In this document: positions 37,564 to 46,887 of the stretch, piece by piece
Position numbering within the stretch: position 1 is the stretch's first letter
Layout of the letters: every line of letters starts with the position of its first letter
Source: VRUE01 sp963840565
GTDB taxonomy: Bacteria; Actinomycetota; Thermoleophilia; Solirubrobacterales; 70-9
Assembly (NCBI GenBank): GCA_963840565.1
Contig: CAWIZH010000006.1
Location: 248,001-312,000, forward strand
Length of the DNA stretch: 64,000 nucleotides
Reading direction: 5' to 3'
Program-made: the position numbers and the translations under genes
Notes under the pieces: generated by a model
The model's input: only the letters and a program-made list of their open reading frames with translations
Databases searched by the model: none
What the model was told of the DNA's origin: nothing

Positions 37564-38743
37564 ATGCTCGGCGGCCGACCGATCACCCTCTTCCACGTCC
37601 GCGGGATCCGCATCGCGGTCGACTGGTCCTGGTTCATCGTCCTCTTCCTGATGATCTTCTGGCTCTCGGACTTCTACGGCGGGTGCTGGGGGAAAGCAGC
37701 TCGTCTTCGACGCCCTTCGCCCTCGCCGTGGTCAGCGCCCTCGCCTTCTTCGCCTCGGTGCTGCTGCACGAGCTCGGCCACGCCTTCGCCGCGCTGCGCA
37801 ACGGAATCGGCATCTCCAGCATCCAGCTCTGGATCTTCGGCGGGATGGCGCGGATGGACCGCGAGTCCGACAGCCCCTCGACCGAGTTCAAGGTGGCGAT
37901 CGCCGGACCGCTGGTGACCCTGGCGATCGTCGTCGTGCTGACGGGGTCGGCCTGGCCGCGGTGGGCTGGGAGGAGTTCCGCCGCTCCGCCCTGGTCGAAA
38001 GTGGCACCGGCGTCTCCGGCTTCTGGGCGATGATCGGCTGGCTGGCCTCGATCAACCTGCTGGTCCTGGTCTTCAACCTGCTGCCCGCCTTCCCGATGGA
38101 CGGCGGCCGGGTCGTGCGGGCGATCGCCTGGTGGCGGACCGGGGATCGCAACTCGGCGACCCGCTTTGCCGCCAACCTCGGCCGCGTCTTCGGCTACATC
38201 TTCATCGGCGGCGGCCTGCTGCTGGTCGCCAGTGGCGACGCTTTCGGCGGCATCTGGCTGGCCTTGATCGGGATGGTGATCAACGGCTCCGCCCGCGCGG
38301 CCTCGATGCAGACCGCGGTCACCGGCAAAATCAGCAACCTCTCGGTGGCCGACGTGATGGACCGCGAACCGGTGGCGATCCCGGGCGAGATCAGCGTCGA
38401 GCAGGCGCTGGACGAGTACTTCTTGCGCTACCGCTGGCCCTGGTTCCCGGTGGTCGACGCGGCCTACAAGTTCCTCGGCCTGGTTGTCCGCGACAAAGCC
38501 GACGAGGTCCCCGAGACCTCCCGCGCCACCTCGCACGTCGCCGACCTGCTCGAGCACGACGACGGCACCTTCCAGGTTCGCGACGACGCCCCGCTCGACT
38601 CGCTACTGGCAAACGCCGCCCTGCGCCGCTTCGGCGCCGTGATGGCGGTTGACGTCGACGGCCGCCTCTCGGGCGTGATCACGGTCGAGCAGGTCGGGCG
38701 AGCGTTGCGAGACTCGGCTAAGAAGGACGGTGCCGCTCGATGA
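37564..38743 (+). CDS. M50-family membrane zinc protease with CBS domains, two frameshifts
   Basis: Site-2-protease-like intramembrane metalloprotease, about 393 aa. ATG at 37564; start matches the family (GRPITLFHVRGIRIAVDWSW). A break near 37685 precedes the zinc motif HELGHAFAAL, then IQLWIFGGMARM. After a second break near 37950 come NLLPAFPMDGGRVVRAI, whose Asp is the third zinc ligand, and a C-terminal pair of CBS-like repeats (VADVMDREPVAIPG onwards). It is divergent from sdhA and overlaps the aidB-like gene tail by 26 nt. Substrate unknown. Confidence 0.9.
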
Positions 38744-40385
38744 TGCGGCCGAAGTCGGTGCCCGCCGGCAGCGTTCCGAAGGCGTGGCCCCAGTCGCCCG
38801 AGAGGCGCGAGGCGCAGAAGGCGTCGGCGACCGCTGGGTCTCCGTAGCGAACGAGGAGCGAGGCCTGCAGGGCGACAGCCATCTTCTCGACGATGCGACG
38901 GGCGCGATGCTGGATCGTCTCTATGTCGCCAGGTATCTCGTCCTTGAGCGATGAGACGTAGGCGTCGAGCTTGGGTTCGGCGCCGGCGCCCTCCAGGACC
39001 TCGGCGAAGAAGGCGTCGACGGAGGCCGGGTTCTTGACCATCGCCCGCAGCACGTCGAGGCACTGGACGTTGCCCGAGCCCTCCCAGATCGAGGCCAGCG
39101 GGGCCTCGCGATAGAGGCGGGGCATGCCCGACTCCTCGACGTAGCCGTTGCCGCCGAGGCACTCGAGGCACTCGACCGCGTGCGAGGGGGCGCGCTTGCA
39201 GAGCCAGTACTTGAGGACCGGGTTGGCGAGGCGGCGGAACTCGGTTGCCTCGTCGTCGCCGGCTGCCACCTCGTCGTAGGAGCGGGCCAGGCGCATCGCC
39301 GCCACCGTGGCGGCCTCCGACTCGACAGCGAGGTCGGCGAGCACGTTTTGCATCAGCGGCTGCTCGATCAGCTCGGCGCCGAAGGCGGAGCGGTGGGCGG
39401 CGTGGTTGAGCGCCTGCACGACGCCGGCGCGGTAGCCGGTGGCGGCGCCGATCACGCAGTCGAGCCGGGTGTGGTTGACCATCTCGATGATCGTCGGCAC
39501 GCCGCGGCCCTCCTCGCCGATCATGCGCGCCCAGGCACCGCGGAACTCGACCTCGCTGGAGGCGTTGGAGCGGTTGCCGAGCTTGTCCTTGAGCCGCTGG
39601 ATGTGGAAGGCGTTGCGCTCGCCGTCGGGGGTCCAGCGCGGCATCAGGAAGCAGGAGATCCCCGACTCGGTCTGGGCGAGGACGAGGAAGGCGTCGCACA
39701 TCGGCGCCGAGCAGAACCACTTGTGGCCGACGATCTCGTACTCGGCTCCCGGACCGCCGCCGTTCAGCGGCGTCGCGGTGGTGGTGTTGGCGCGCACGTC
39801 GGAGCCGCCCTGCTTCTCGGTCATCGCCATCCCGCAGAGGGCGCCGCTCTTGCGCTCGGCCGGCAGCGAGCGCTCGTCGTAGTCGAGCGAGAGGAAGCGC
39901 TCCTCCCACTCGGCGGCGAGCTCGGGCTGCTTGCGCAGCGCCGGGATCGCCGAGTAGGTCATCGAGATCGGGCAGCCGACGCCGCTCTCGGCCTGCATCA
40001 GCAGCATGAAGGTCGCGGCGCGGGCGACGTGGGCGCCGGGGCCGGGTTCGCGCCAGGGCATCGCGTGCAGGCCGTTGCCGACGCCGATCCGCATCAGCTC
40101 GTGCCAGGAGCTGTCGAACTCGACCTCGTCGATGCGGTTGCCGTAGCGGTCGTGGGTGCGCAGCTGCGGCTTGCGCTCGTTGGCCTCGAAGCCCCAGCGG
40201 ATCGTCTGGTGGGAGCCGCAGATCGCGCCCAGCTCGCGGGCGCGGTCCTCGGCCCACTCGGCGCCCTCGCGGCGCAGCGCCTCGCTCAGCGGCCGGTCGG
40301 CGTCGAAGGGGTTGTAGTCCTCCAGCGGCGGCGGCTGGTTGAAGACCTCGTGGGTAGCGGCGTTGCGCCGCTCGACGGTGGCCAT
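38718..40385 (-). CDS. aidB: AidB-like acyl-CoA dehydrogenase
   Basis: Flavoprotein of the AidB branch of acyl-CoA dehydrogenases, 555 aa, intact. ATG at 40385. An N-terminal helical domain typical of AidB (VFNQPPPLEDYNPFDADRPL) is followed by the middle beta domain with AMTEKQGGSDVRANTTTA and YEIVGHKWFCSAPMCDAFLV, then EVEFRGAWARMIGEEGRGVP. The C-terminal helices contain ECLGGNGYVEESGMPRLYRE and SIWEGSGNVQCLDVLRAM. E. coli AidB is linked to alkylation stress and binds DNA, but many actinobacterial relatives likely act on acyl-CoA; the role here is open. Confidence 0.93.
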   Translation of the reverse strand: MATVERRNAATHEVFNQPPPLEDYNPFDADRPLSEALRREGAEWAEDRARELGAICGSHQTIRWGFEANERKPQLRTHDRYGNRIDEVEFDSSWHELMRIGVGNGLHAMPWREPGPGAHVARAATFMLLMQAESGVGCPISMTYSAIPALRKQPELAAEWEERFLSLDYDERSLPAERKSGALCGMAMTEKQGGSDVRANTTTATPLNGGGPGAEYEIVGHKWFCSAPMCDAFLVLAQTESGISCFLMPRWTPDGERNAFHIQRLKDKLGNRSNASSEVEFRGAWARMIGEEGRGVPTIIEMVNHTRLDCVIGAATGYRAGVVQALNHAAHRSAFGAELIEQPLMQNVLADLAVESEAATVAAMRLARSYDEVAAGDDEATEFRRLANPVLKYWLCKRAPSHAVECLECLGGNGYVEESGMPRLYREAPLASIWEGSGNVQCLDVLRAMVKNPASVDAFFAEVLEGAGAEPKLDAYVSSLKDEIPGDIETIQHRARRIVEKMAVALQASLLVRYGDPAVADAFCASRLSGDWGHAFGTLPAGTDFGRIIERHRPS

Positions 40386-40426
40386 GGACCTGATTGTGCC
40401 AGCCCATCGGTAGCATCGCCGCGCGC

Positions 40427-41645
40427 ATGCAGAAAATCTCAGTCAAGAACCCGATCGTCGAGCTCGACGGCGACGAGATGACCCGGATCATCTGGGCCTT
40501 CATCAAGGACCAGCTGATCCTGCCCTACCTCGATATCGAGCTCGTCTATTTCGACCTCGGGATCGAGAGTCGCGACGCCAGCCGCGACCAGATCACGGTC
40601 GACGCCGCGAACGCGATCAAGCAGCACGGCGTCGGCGTCAAGTGCGCGACGATCACCCCCGACGAGGCGCGCGTCGAGGAGTTCGGCCTGGCCGATATGT
40701 ACCGCTCGCCGAACGGGACGATCCGCAACATCCTCGGCGGCGTCATCTTCCGCGAGCCGATCGTGATCTCCAACGTGCCCACGGCTCGTGCCCGGCTGGA
40801 CCAAGCCGATCGTGATCGGCCGCCACGCTTTCGGCGACCAGTACCGCGCAACCGACATGGTCGTGCCGGGCGAGGGCACGCTGACCCTCACTTACACACC
40901 CAAGGACGGCTCGCGAGCCGGTCGAGCTCGACGTCTATGACTTCCCCGGCGGCGGGTATCGCGATGGCGATGTACAACCTCGACGACTCGATTCGCGACT
41001 TTGCACGAGCGTCGATGCGTTACGGGCTGAACCGCGGCTACCCGGTCTACCTCTCGACCAAGAACACGATCCTGAAGCGCTACGACGGCCGCTTCAAGGA
41101 CCTCTTCGCCGAGGTCTACGAGGATGAGTTCAAGGCTGACTTCGAGGCCGCGGGAATCACCTATGAACACCGCCTGATCGACGACATGGTGGCGGCGGCG
41201 ATGAAGTGGGAGGGCGGCTACGTCTGGGCCTGCAAGAACTACGACGGCGACGTGCAGTCGGACACCGTCGCCCAGGGGTTCGGATCGCTGGGCCTGATGA
41301 CCAGCGTGCTGATGAGCCCCGACGGCAAGACGGTCGAGGCCGAGGCAGCACACGGCACGGTCACCCGTCACTACCGCCAGCACCAGCAGGGCAAGCCGAC
41401 CTCGACCAACCCAATCGCCTCGATCTTCGCCTGGACGCGCGGGCTCGCCGCTCGCGGGCGCCTTGACGACACCCCTGAGGTTTCCCACTTCGCCGAGACG
41501 CTGGAGCGCGTCTGTGTGGAGACGGTGGAAAGCGGTCAGCATGACCAAGGACCTCGCCCTGCTGGTCGGTCCTGACCAGGAGTTCCAGACCACGCAGGAG
41601 TTCCTCGCCTCGATCGACGAGGGCCTGCAGCAGGCGATGGCATAG
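40427..41645 (+). CDS. icd: NADP-dependent isocitrate dehydrogenase, three frameshifts
   Basis: TCA-cycle enzyme of the homodimeric type shared with eukaryotic IDH1/2, about 405 aa reconstructed. ATG at 40427: VKNPIVELDGDEMTRIIWAF is the signature start. CATITPDEARVEEFGL, MYRSPNGTIRNILGGVIFRE then a break near 40785; TKPIVIGRHAFGDQYRATD follows in the next frame, and a break near 40912 restores the first. ENDED motifs include YDGDVQSDTVAQGFGSLGLM and EAAHGTVTRHYRQHQQGKPT. A last shift near 41538 leads to MTKDLALLVGPDQEF. mdh follows 37 nt downstream. Confidence 0.94.
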
Positions 41646-41682
41646 CTCTTCGAAAACCACGAATCCAGGAGATGGAGATTCC

Positions 41683-42670
41683 GTGAGCACCCCCGTGAAA
41701 GTCACCGTTACCGGCGCCGCTGGGCAAATCGGCTACGCGCTGCTGTTCCGCATCGCCAGCGGTCAGATGCTCGGCCCCGACACGCCGGTCGAGTTGAGCC
41801 TGCTCGAGATCCCCGACGCGGTCAAGGCCGCCGAGGGCACCGCGATGGAGCTCGACGACTGCGCCTTCCCGCTGCTGCGCAAGATCGACATCTTCGACGA
41901 CCCCAAGCAGGCGTTCGACGGCTGCAACGTCGGCCTGCTGGTTGGAGCGCGGCCGCGCGGTCCCGGCATGGAGCGCTCGGACCTGCTCGAGGCCAACGGT
42001 GGAATCTTCAAGCCGCAGGGTGAAGCGATCGCCGCCGGTGCCGCCGATGACGTGCGGGTGCTCGTGGTCGGCAACCCGGCCAACACCAACTGCCTGATCG
42101 CGATGTCCAACGCCGACGGCGTACCCCGCGAGCGCTTCACCGCGATGATGCGCCTCGATCACAACCGGGCGATCGCCCAGTTGGCCAACAAGCTGGGCAA
42201 GCAGGTCACCGACGTCACCAAGATGACGGTCTGGGGCAATCACTCGACCACCCAGTACCCCGACCTGGTCAACGCCCGGGTGAACGGCGAGAGTGCCTGG
42301 GACGCGGTCGACGATCAGGCGTGGATTGCCGATGAGTTCATTCCGCGGGTCGCTAAACGCGGCGCCGCGATCATCGAGGCGCGTGGTGCTTCCAGCGCCG
42401 CCTCGGCGGCAAACGCGGCGATCGACCACGTACACGACTGGGTGCTGGGTACGCCTGAGGGTGACTGGGTCTCGATGGGCGTTCCCGCCGACGGCTCCTA
42501 CGGCGTCGAAGAGGGGATCGTCGCCGGCTTCCCCTGTGCGTGCAGTGATGGCGAGTGGTCAATCGTCGAGGGCGCTCGAGGTGCCGGAGTTCTCCCGCGC
42601 GCGCATCGACGCCAGCGCCGCCGAGCTGCGCGAGGAGCGCGACGCGGTCGCCAAGCTCGGCCTCGTCTGA
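41683..42670 (+). CDS. mdh: Malate dehydrogenase, one frameshift
   Basis: Interconverts malate and oxaloacetate with NAD. GTG at 41683 follows AGGAGATGGAG. VTVTGAAGQIGYALLFRIAS is the NAD-binding start; NVGLLVGARPRGPGMERSDL, VVGNPANTNCLIAM, and MRLDHNRAIAQLANKL are characteristic of the LDH-like MDH of about 330 aa (cytosolic type). WGNHSTTQYPDLVNA holds the catalytic His. A break near 42575 shifts the C-terminal helix (EFSRARIDASAAELREERD). It ends before a bidirectional terminator. Confidence 0.95.
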
Positions 42671-42687
42671 GCACGAATTAGGCAATG

Positions 42688-42717
42688 AAAAGGCCGGCCC
42701 ATCTGGGCCGGCCTTTT
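42688..42717. terminator. Bidirectional Rho-independent terminator
   Basis: AAAAGGCCGGCCC-ATCT-GGGCCGGCCTTTT is a perfect 13-bp stem with an A run before and a T run after, so it works on both strands. It separates mdh from the convergent AT-hook gene. Confidence 0.93.
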
Positions 42718-42735
42718 CAAAGCACAGGGTTGACG

Positions 42736-43167
42736 CTAGGCGGGGTGGTACTCGCGCCCCTTCTTCGTCACCCGACCCTCTTTCTCCATTTCACCGAGGA
42801 CTCGGTAGAGATAGTTGGGTTTGATTTTCATCTGCTTGGCGATCTCCGACGCGGAGATACCCGGATTCTGCTCGACCAAGGCAACTGCCTGATCGGCGCG
42901 GGTGCCGCCGCGGCGGCGACGCCGGCGGCGTGGAGCAGCGGTTGACGTTGAGCCAGACGCAGGTGCGGATGCAGCTGCGGGTGCAGTTTTGCGAGGGCGA
43001 CCGGGCCCACGTTTTCCGGAGCCCGGGGGTCGACCTGGGCGGCGAGTAACGGTGCCACCAAGCTCTGCGAGGGCGCGCTCAAGACGCTGACGCTCCTCGT
43101 CAAGCTCGGCAAGCCGCTTCTTGACCAGGTTCAGAGCCTCGTCGAGTACGTTGCTGGTGCTAGGCAT
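42736..43167 (-). CDS. AT-hook and winged-helix DNA-binding protein
   Basis: Probable nucleoid-type or regulatory protein, 143 aa. ATG at 43167 follows AAAGGAAGGAA. Order: a coiled-coil N-terminus (LVKKRLAELDEERQRLERAL), two AT-hook-like cores (RRPGRPPGSGKRGPGRPRK at about 42-60), a basic Ala/Arg stretch, and a C-terminal HTH (ALVEQNPGISASEIAKQMKI then YRVLGEMEKEGRVTKKG). Actinobacterial Lsr2 and related proteins also combine oligomerisation and AT-hook DNA binding, but no homology is claimed. The leader has a CCGGGT/ACCCGG hairpin (43201-43220). Confidence 0.8.
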   Translation of the reverse strand: MPSTSNVLDEALNLVKKRLAELDEERQRLERALAELGGTVTRRPGRPPGSGKRGPGRPRKTAPAAASAPASGSTSTAAPRRRRRRRGGTRADQAVALVEQNPGISASEIAKQMKIKPNYLYRVLGEMEKEGRVTKKGREYHPA

Positions 43168-43245
43168 TTCCTTCCTTTCATCCCGTGAGACTTTTGCCTC
43201 CCGGGTCGTCAGCTACCCGGAGTGTCGCACAGTCACAGTGACAGT

Positions 43246-43263
43246 GACTATTCATATAGTCAA
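43246..43263 (-). promoter_or_regulatory. AT-rich palindrome and promoter region of the AT-hook gene
   Basis: On the minus strand TTGACTATATGAATAGTC contains GACTAT-ATGA-ATAGTC, a 6-bp inverted repeat, and starts with a good -35-like TTGACT. It lies about 80 nt upstream of the gene. Tandem CACTGT/GTGACTGTG words follow. An AT-preferring protein could bind here; autoregulation is inference. Confidence 0.45.
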
Positions 43264-43318
43264 ATGCACGCCAGTCACTCTGGCCATTTGGATGAAGGTA
43301 AGCAGAGCAAAGCGCCAG

Positions 43319-44239
43319 TCAGGCGGTGCGCTGAGCCTGGCGCTCGGGTGAGATGCGCACCACATTCCAGGCAAGTCCGACCTTCTCCATTGCACCAATT
43401 ATCAAAGCGGATGGGTCTATCTCCCAACGGCGCAGCCCGTGCACTGCAGAGCGCGGGAACGCGTGGTGGTTGTGATGCCAGGACTCACCCAGGGATGGCA
43501 GCGCCAGCCAGAAGACATTGGTCGAACGGTCATCAGTGTCAAACCGGCGCGTACCGAAATAGTGGCATACCGAGTTGACGCTCCAGGTCACGTGGTGAAC
43601 GAAGAAAATTCGCACCAGTCCGCCCCAGAGCAGTCCGGTTGCTGCCCCGGCGAGCGTGCCACTGACGGCGTAGCCGGCGAGGGCCGGTATCGCCAGGCTG
43701 GCGAGTACAAGGGGGACGAACTGGCGCGAGATCGTGCGCATGCCGCGGTCCTCGTATAGATCCGCCGCGTATCGCTTCCAGTCAGCCCGACCCTGAGTGG
43801 ACATAAGCCAACCTGAGTGGGCGTGCCACAAGCCGGCCAGGACTCCGCGCAAGCCCCCGTCGTGACCGACGTGTGGGCTGTGTGGGTCGCCCTCTTCGTC
43901 GGTGTGGGCGTGATGCTTGCGGTGGTCGGCGACCCAGGAGATCGCCGGCCCCTGCACCGCCATCGAGCCGAGCACGGCGAATGTGTACTCGGCCCGCTTC
44001 GAGGTTTGGAAGGAACGATGGGTGAGCAGGCGGTGAAAGCCGACCGTGATCCCGATCGCGGTCAGCAGGTACATGACCGCGGCTATCTCCAGGTCCCGGG
44101 CGCTGACGAGCCGGTTCCAGAGCAGCACGATCGCAGCCAGGGTGGCGACGAAGGGAAGGACCACGGCGCCGAGGTTGGCGAACTTCTCGATTTTGGTCAT
44201 TTCGCCCATCGCCGGGCAAGTTACGTGCTGTTGGGCCAT
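43319..44239 (-). CDS. Membrane fatty-acid desaturase (delta-9 acyl type)
   Basis: Introduces a double bond in fatty acyl chains, adjusting membrane fluidity. About 306 aa from ATG 44239 (ATG 44206 is an alternative). The three histidine boxes are HRLLTHRSF, HRKHHAHTDEEGDPHSPH and ESWHHNHHAFPRSA, all intact. Four TM helices flank the boxes. C-terminal ALIIGAMEKVGLAWNVVRIS is typical of the DesC/acyl-CoA desaturase family. It is divergent from a PucR-type regulator with only about 48 nt between, so joint control is likely. Confidence 0.92.
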   Translation of the reverse strand: MAQQHVTCPAMGEMTKIEKFANLGAVVLPFVATLAAIVLLWNRLVSARDLEIAAVMYLLTAIGITVGFHRLLTHRSFQTSKRAEYTFAVLGSMAVQGPAISWVADHRKHHAHTDEEGDPHSPHVGHDGGLRGVLAGLWHAHSGWLMSTQGRADWKRYAADLYEDRGMRTISRQFVPLVLASLAIPALAGYAVSGTLAGAATGLLWGGLVRIFFVHHVTWSVNSVCHYFGTRRFDTDDRSTNVFWLALPSLGESWHHNHHAFPRSAVHGLRRWEIDPSALIIGAMEKVGLAWNVVRISPERQAQRTA

Positions 44240-44287
44240 AAGAGTTAGGCGACATGACAATATTTAATGCTAATTTCTGTCATCTAG

Positions 44288-45460
44288 ATGATAAGTTCTG
44301 TCGATTCTGAGCCCTGGCGCCAGCTTTCACCCGCAGTCGCCGACCTGATCGAGCCCGAGCTCGATGCCGTCACCGAGGAGATCCTCGAGACGATCGCCCG
44401 CGAGGTGCCCGAGTACGAACGACCGCTGGAGGGGAAATTCGGCCGCGGCATTCGCACCGGTGTCGCCGAGGCGCTGAGCCAGTTCGTCTCGCTGATCCGC
44501 GATCCGGACACTGGTCGTGAGCTGGGCCGCGAGGTCTACGTCGCCCTCGGTCGCGGCGAGCTGCGCCAAGGGCGGACGCTCGATTCCCTGCAGGCGGCCT
44601 ATCGCCTTGGCGCCCGCGTCGCCTGGCGTCGAATCGCCCTTGCCGGGCGCCGGGCAAAGCTCGACCCCGAGGTTCTCGCCCTGCTTGCCGAGTCGATCTT
44701 CGCCTATATCGACGAGCTCTCGGCCGACTCAGTCGACGGCTACGCGGCGGCGCAGTCCGAGAGCGAGGACCTGCGGGGGCGCCGCCGACGGGAGCTTGCT
44801 TCGCTGTTGGTCCACGAGCCGCCTGTCGAAGCCGCCGACATACGCGCTGCAGCGCGGGCCGCAGGATGGAGGATCCCCCGCAAGGTCGCTCCCCTTGCCT
44901 GCACCGAGTCGGAGCTGGGACGGCTTGCGCATCGTCTGCCCGCCGACTGCCTTGTGACGCAGATCGACGAGGTCGGCTGCGTGTTTCTGCCCGATCCCGA
45001 CGGGCCGGGACGCGGCACAGGCGTCGAGCGCGCCGCGGCCGGCAGGGCGGTAGTGCTCGGCCCGCCGTGCGAGCCGGCGCTGCTGCGCGATTCCTGGGAG
45101 CTGGCGAAGATGGCGCTGGGGGCCCTGGAGGCCGGCGCGATTTCATCCGATGGCCTGGTTCGCGCCGAGGAGCACCTCGCCGGCCTGCTGCTGTTCGAGG
45201 GCAGCGCCCTGGTCGGCAGGATCGCCGCCCGCCGGCTGGCGCCGCTCGACTCGCTCACGGTGAAGGCCCGCGAGCGGATGCGGGAGACGGCGCTTGCCTA
45301 CGTCCGTCACGGTGGCAACTCGGTGGCGATGGCCGCGGCGCTGCACGTCCACCCGCAGACTGCGCGCTATCGCGTCGCCCGCCTGCGGGAGCTGTTCGGC
45401 GACCAGTTGGACGACCCGGACGCCCGCTTCGAGCTCGAGATCGCCCTGCGGGTGGCTTAG
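44288..45460 (+). CDS. PucR/CdaR-type helix-turn-helix regulator
   Basis: Transcription factor of 390 aa. ATG at 44288. The N-terminal half is helical (LIEPELDAVTEEILETIARE, GRELGREVYVALGRGELRQG) and resembles an RsbR-like sensor domain. The C-terminus is the PucR HTH: ETALAYVRHGGNSVAMAAAL then HVHPQTARYRVARLRELFGD. Similar regulators are often found beside fatty-acid desaturase genes in Actinomycetota, consistent with control of the divergent gene. No ligand can be deduced. The gene is followed by an AAGCTT-rich segment and structured repeat copy B. Confidence 0.85.
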   Translation: MISSVDSEPWRQLSPAVADLIEPELDAVTEEILETIAREVPEYERPLEGKFGRGIRTGVAEALSQFVSLIRDPDTGRELGREVYVALGRGELRQGRTLDSLQAAYRLGARVAWRRIALAGRRAKLDPEVLALLAESIFAYIDELSADSVDGYAAAQSESEDLRGRRRRELASLLVHEPPVEAADIRAAARAAGWRIPRKVAPLACTESELGRLAHRLPADCLVTQIDEVGCVFLPDPDGPGRGTGVERAAAGRAVVLGPPCEPALLRDSWELAKMALGALEAGAISSDGLVRAEEHLAGLLLFEGSALVGRIAARRLAPLDSLTVKARERMRETALAYVRHGGNSVAMAAALHVHPQTARYRVARLRELFGDQLDDPDARFELEIALRVA

Positions 45461-45474
45461 ATGCCGACTCTGAT

Positions 45475-45654
45475 CTAGTCCGTAGGTGGGAGGACCAAGC
45501 TCCTCTCTCCACACGCTCTATAGAGACGAAGCTTCGAAGGCGAAGCGCGAACCAGAAGCTACGAAGACAGCGTTGCGAAACCAAAGCTTGGGAAAGCTTC
45601 GGGCGGGGTTGGCGCTTCGAGCGGGCTCCTTAGAAGCTTCGGGGGCTTCGAGAG
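45475..45654 (+). other. AAGCTT-rich segment preceding structured repeat copy B
   Basis: About 180 nt with at least four AAGCTT-containing words (GACGAAGCTTCGAAGG, CAAAGCTTGGGAAAGCTTCG, AGAAGCTTCGGGGGCTTCGA) and a TCTATAGAGA palindrome at the left. No credible gene. It parallels the spacer 21623-21765 (read in reverse). Confidence 0.6.
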
Positions 45655-45800
45655 GGGGTGGCGGGTGCGCCTCTGCGGGAATGTCGCGAAGCGGCGGAAA
45701 TGCAATCCGATATCTGCGCGGGCGGAGCCCGCGCACCTCATTCGCCCCAAGAGCGGAGCTCTTGGGGCGTCAATTCCCGCAGAGGCGCACCCGCCACCCC
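45655..45800 (+). repeat. Structured repeat element, copy B
   Basis: 28-nt exact inverted arms (45655-45682 and 45773-45800) containing GGCGGGTGCGCCTCTGCGGG. The core reads ATGTCGCGAAGCGGCGGAAA, TGCAATCCGATATCTG, a GCGCGGGC/GCCCGCGC stem, and a GCCCCAAGAGC/GCTCTTGGGGC stem followed by GTCAATTCCC. It lies between the ends of converging genes (45460 and 45814), as copies A and C do. Confidence 0.87.
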
Positions 45801-45813
45801 TACCACTGCCCGT

Positions 45814-46439
45814 CTAGCTGCGACGCCTGCGCGGCAGGGTGCGGAAGACGACGTCCCAGATCGGCGAGGAGACGCCGTAGCCGAAGCGGTGGTCCTGGAA
45901 GTGATGGCGCATGTGCTGCTCGCGCAGGCGCTTGCCGAACTCGGATTTGGGCACGAAGTGGTGCACGTAGTAGTGCGTGTAGTCGTAGAAGAGGTAGCCG
46001 GCGATGAAGCCACCGAAGAGCGGGTAGGCCGCCGGGGTGCCGAAGAGCAGGGTGAAGGCGAAGAGGAAGAGGGCGGCGAGGGGGATCGCCACGGCGGGCG
46101 GCATCACCAGGCGCAGCTTGTCATTCGGGTGGTCGTGGTGGATGCCGTGGATGATGAAATGCATGCGGCGCCCGAAGGAGTTGTCGGGCTCCCAGTGGAA
46201 GATGAGCCGGTGCAGCCAGTACTCGGTCAGGGTCCAGATGCCGACCCCGCCGAGGCTGAGCCCGAGCAGCTGCCAGGCGGCGTAGCCGCCGCTGGCGCCG
46301 AGCCACTCGACCGCGACCACGACCGGCACGAAGACGATCGCCGGCACCGCGGGGTGCACCCGCGAGAAGAAGTTGAGGAAGTCGCTCTCGAACAGCGGGG
46401 GGAGGCGGAGAGCTTGTCGGTCCGGCTGGAGGAGTCCAT
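45814..46439 (-). CDS. Fatty-acid hydroxylase superfamily membrane protein, one frameshift
   Basis: Di-iron membrane hydroxylase/desaturase of the sterol desaturase (FA hydroxylase) family, about 209 aa. Best start is ATG 46439 (DSSSRTDKLSAS), followed by a deletion in a C run near 46397, after which PPLFESDFLNFFSRVHPAVP continues. Histidine clusters EYWLHRLIFHWEP, HFIIHGIHHDHPND, HYYVHHFVPKS and EQHMRHHFQDHRFGYGVSS match the family, which includes fatty-acid 2-hydroxylases and carotenoid hydroxylases. Substrate unknown. It ends next to repeat copy B. Confidence 0.87.
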
Positions 46440-46566
46440 CCAGCGGCAATGGTAGCGGCGGCAACTCCCGGCATCCGCAAGACGCGGGGAAGATGTGACG
46501 AGACTGTGTCAAAGACGTTGCGCTTTGCGGGAATGCCAGTCACGAGACACGCACGACGGTGGCAGT

Positions 46567-46758
46567 ATGCGCGTCGTGCCCCGCAAGCCAAAGCCGCCGA
46601 CCTGCGACGACTGTTACTTCCGCAAGAACCTGCTTTGCTCGCTGGAGCTGGAGGAGCCCTGCACGACGTTCCGGCCGAACCGCCCCGAGGGGCTGGTGCC
46701 TCCGAGGCAGCCCGTGCTCTTGATGCGACCGCCTCGGTGGGCCTCTCAAGCAGCCTGA
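46567..46758 (+). CDS. Small cysteine-rich (zinc-knuckle-like) protein
   Basis: 63 aa, ATG at 46567. Basic start RVVPRKPKPP, then CDDCYFRKNLLCSLELEEPC, a C-x2-C-x8-C-x7-C pattern that could bind zinc, followed by FRPNRPEGLVPPRQP. No domain recognised. The pattern and base composition support a real gene. Followed by a hairpin and hsp20. Confidence 0.65.
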   Translation: MRVVPRKPKPPTCDDCYFRKNLLCSLELEEPCTTFRPNRPEGLVPPRQPVLLMRPPRWASQAA

Positions 46759-46782
46759 AGCTGTAGGCGCGGCGGGTCCTGT

Positions 46783-46846
46783 CACGGATTTGGAACCACC
46801 ATCCCTGCGGTGCAGTAGCTCCTCAGGATGGTCCCCCAAATCCGTG
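46783..46846. terminator. Hairpin between the cysteine-rich gene and hsp20
   Basis: CACGGATTTGG (46783-46793) pairs with CCAAATCCGTG (46836-46846), and inside it CCATCC pairs with GGATGG around a 22-nt loop. It lies 24 nt past the upstream stop. Confidence 0.6.
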
Positions 46847-46887
46847 CCACCCCCCGCGAGTAGCCGCGTCTGGCTATGTTTTGACCC

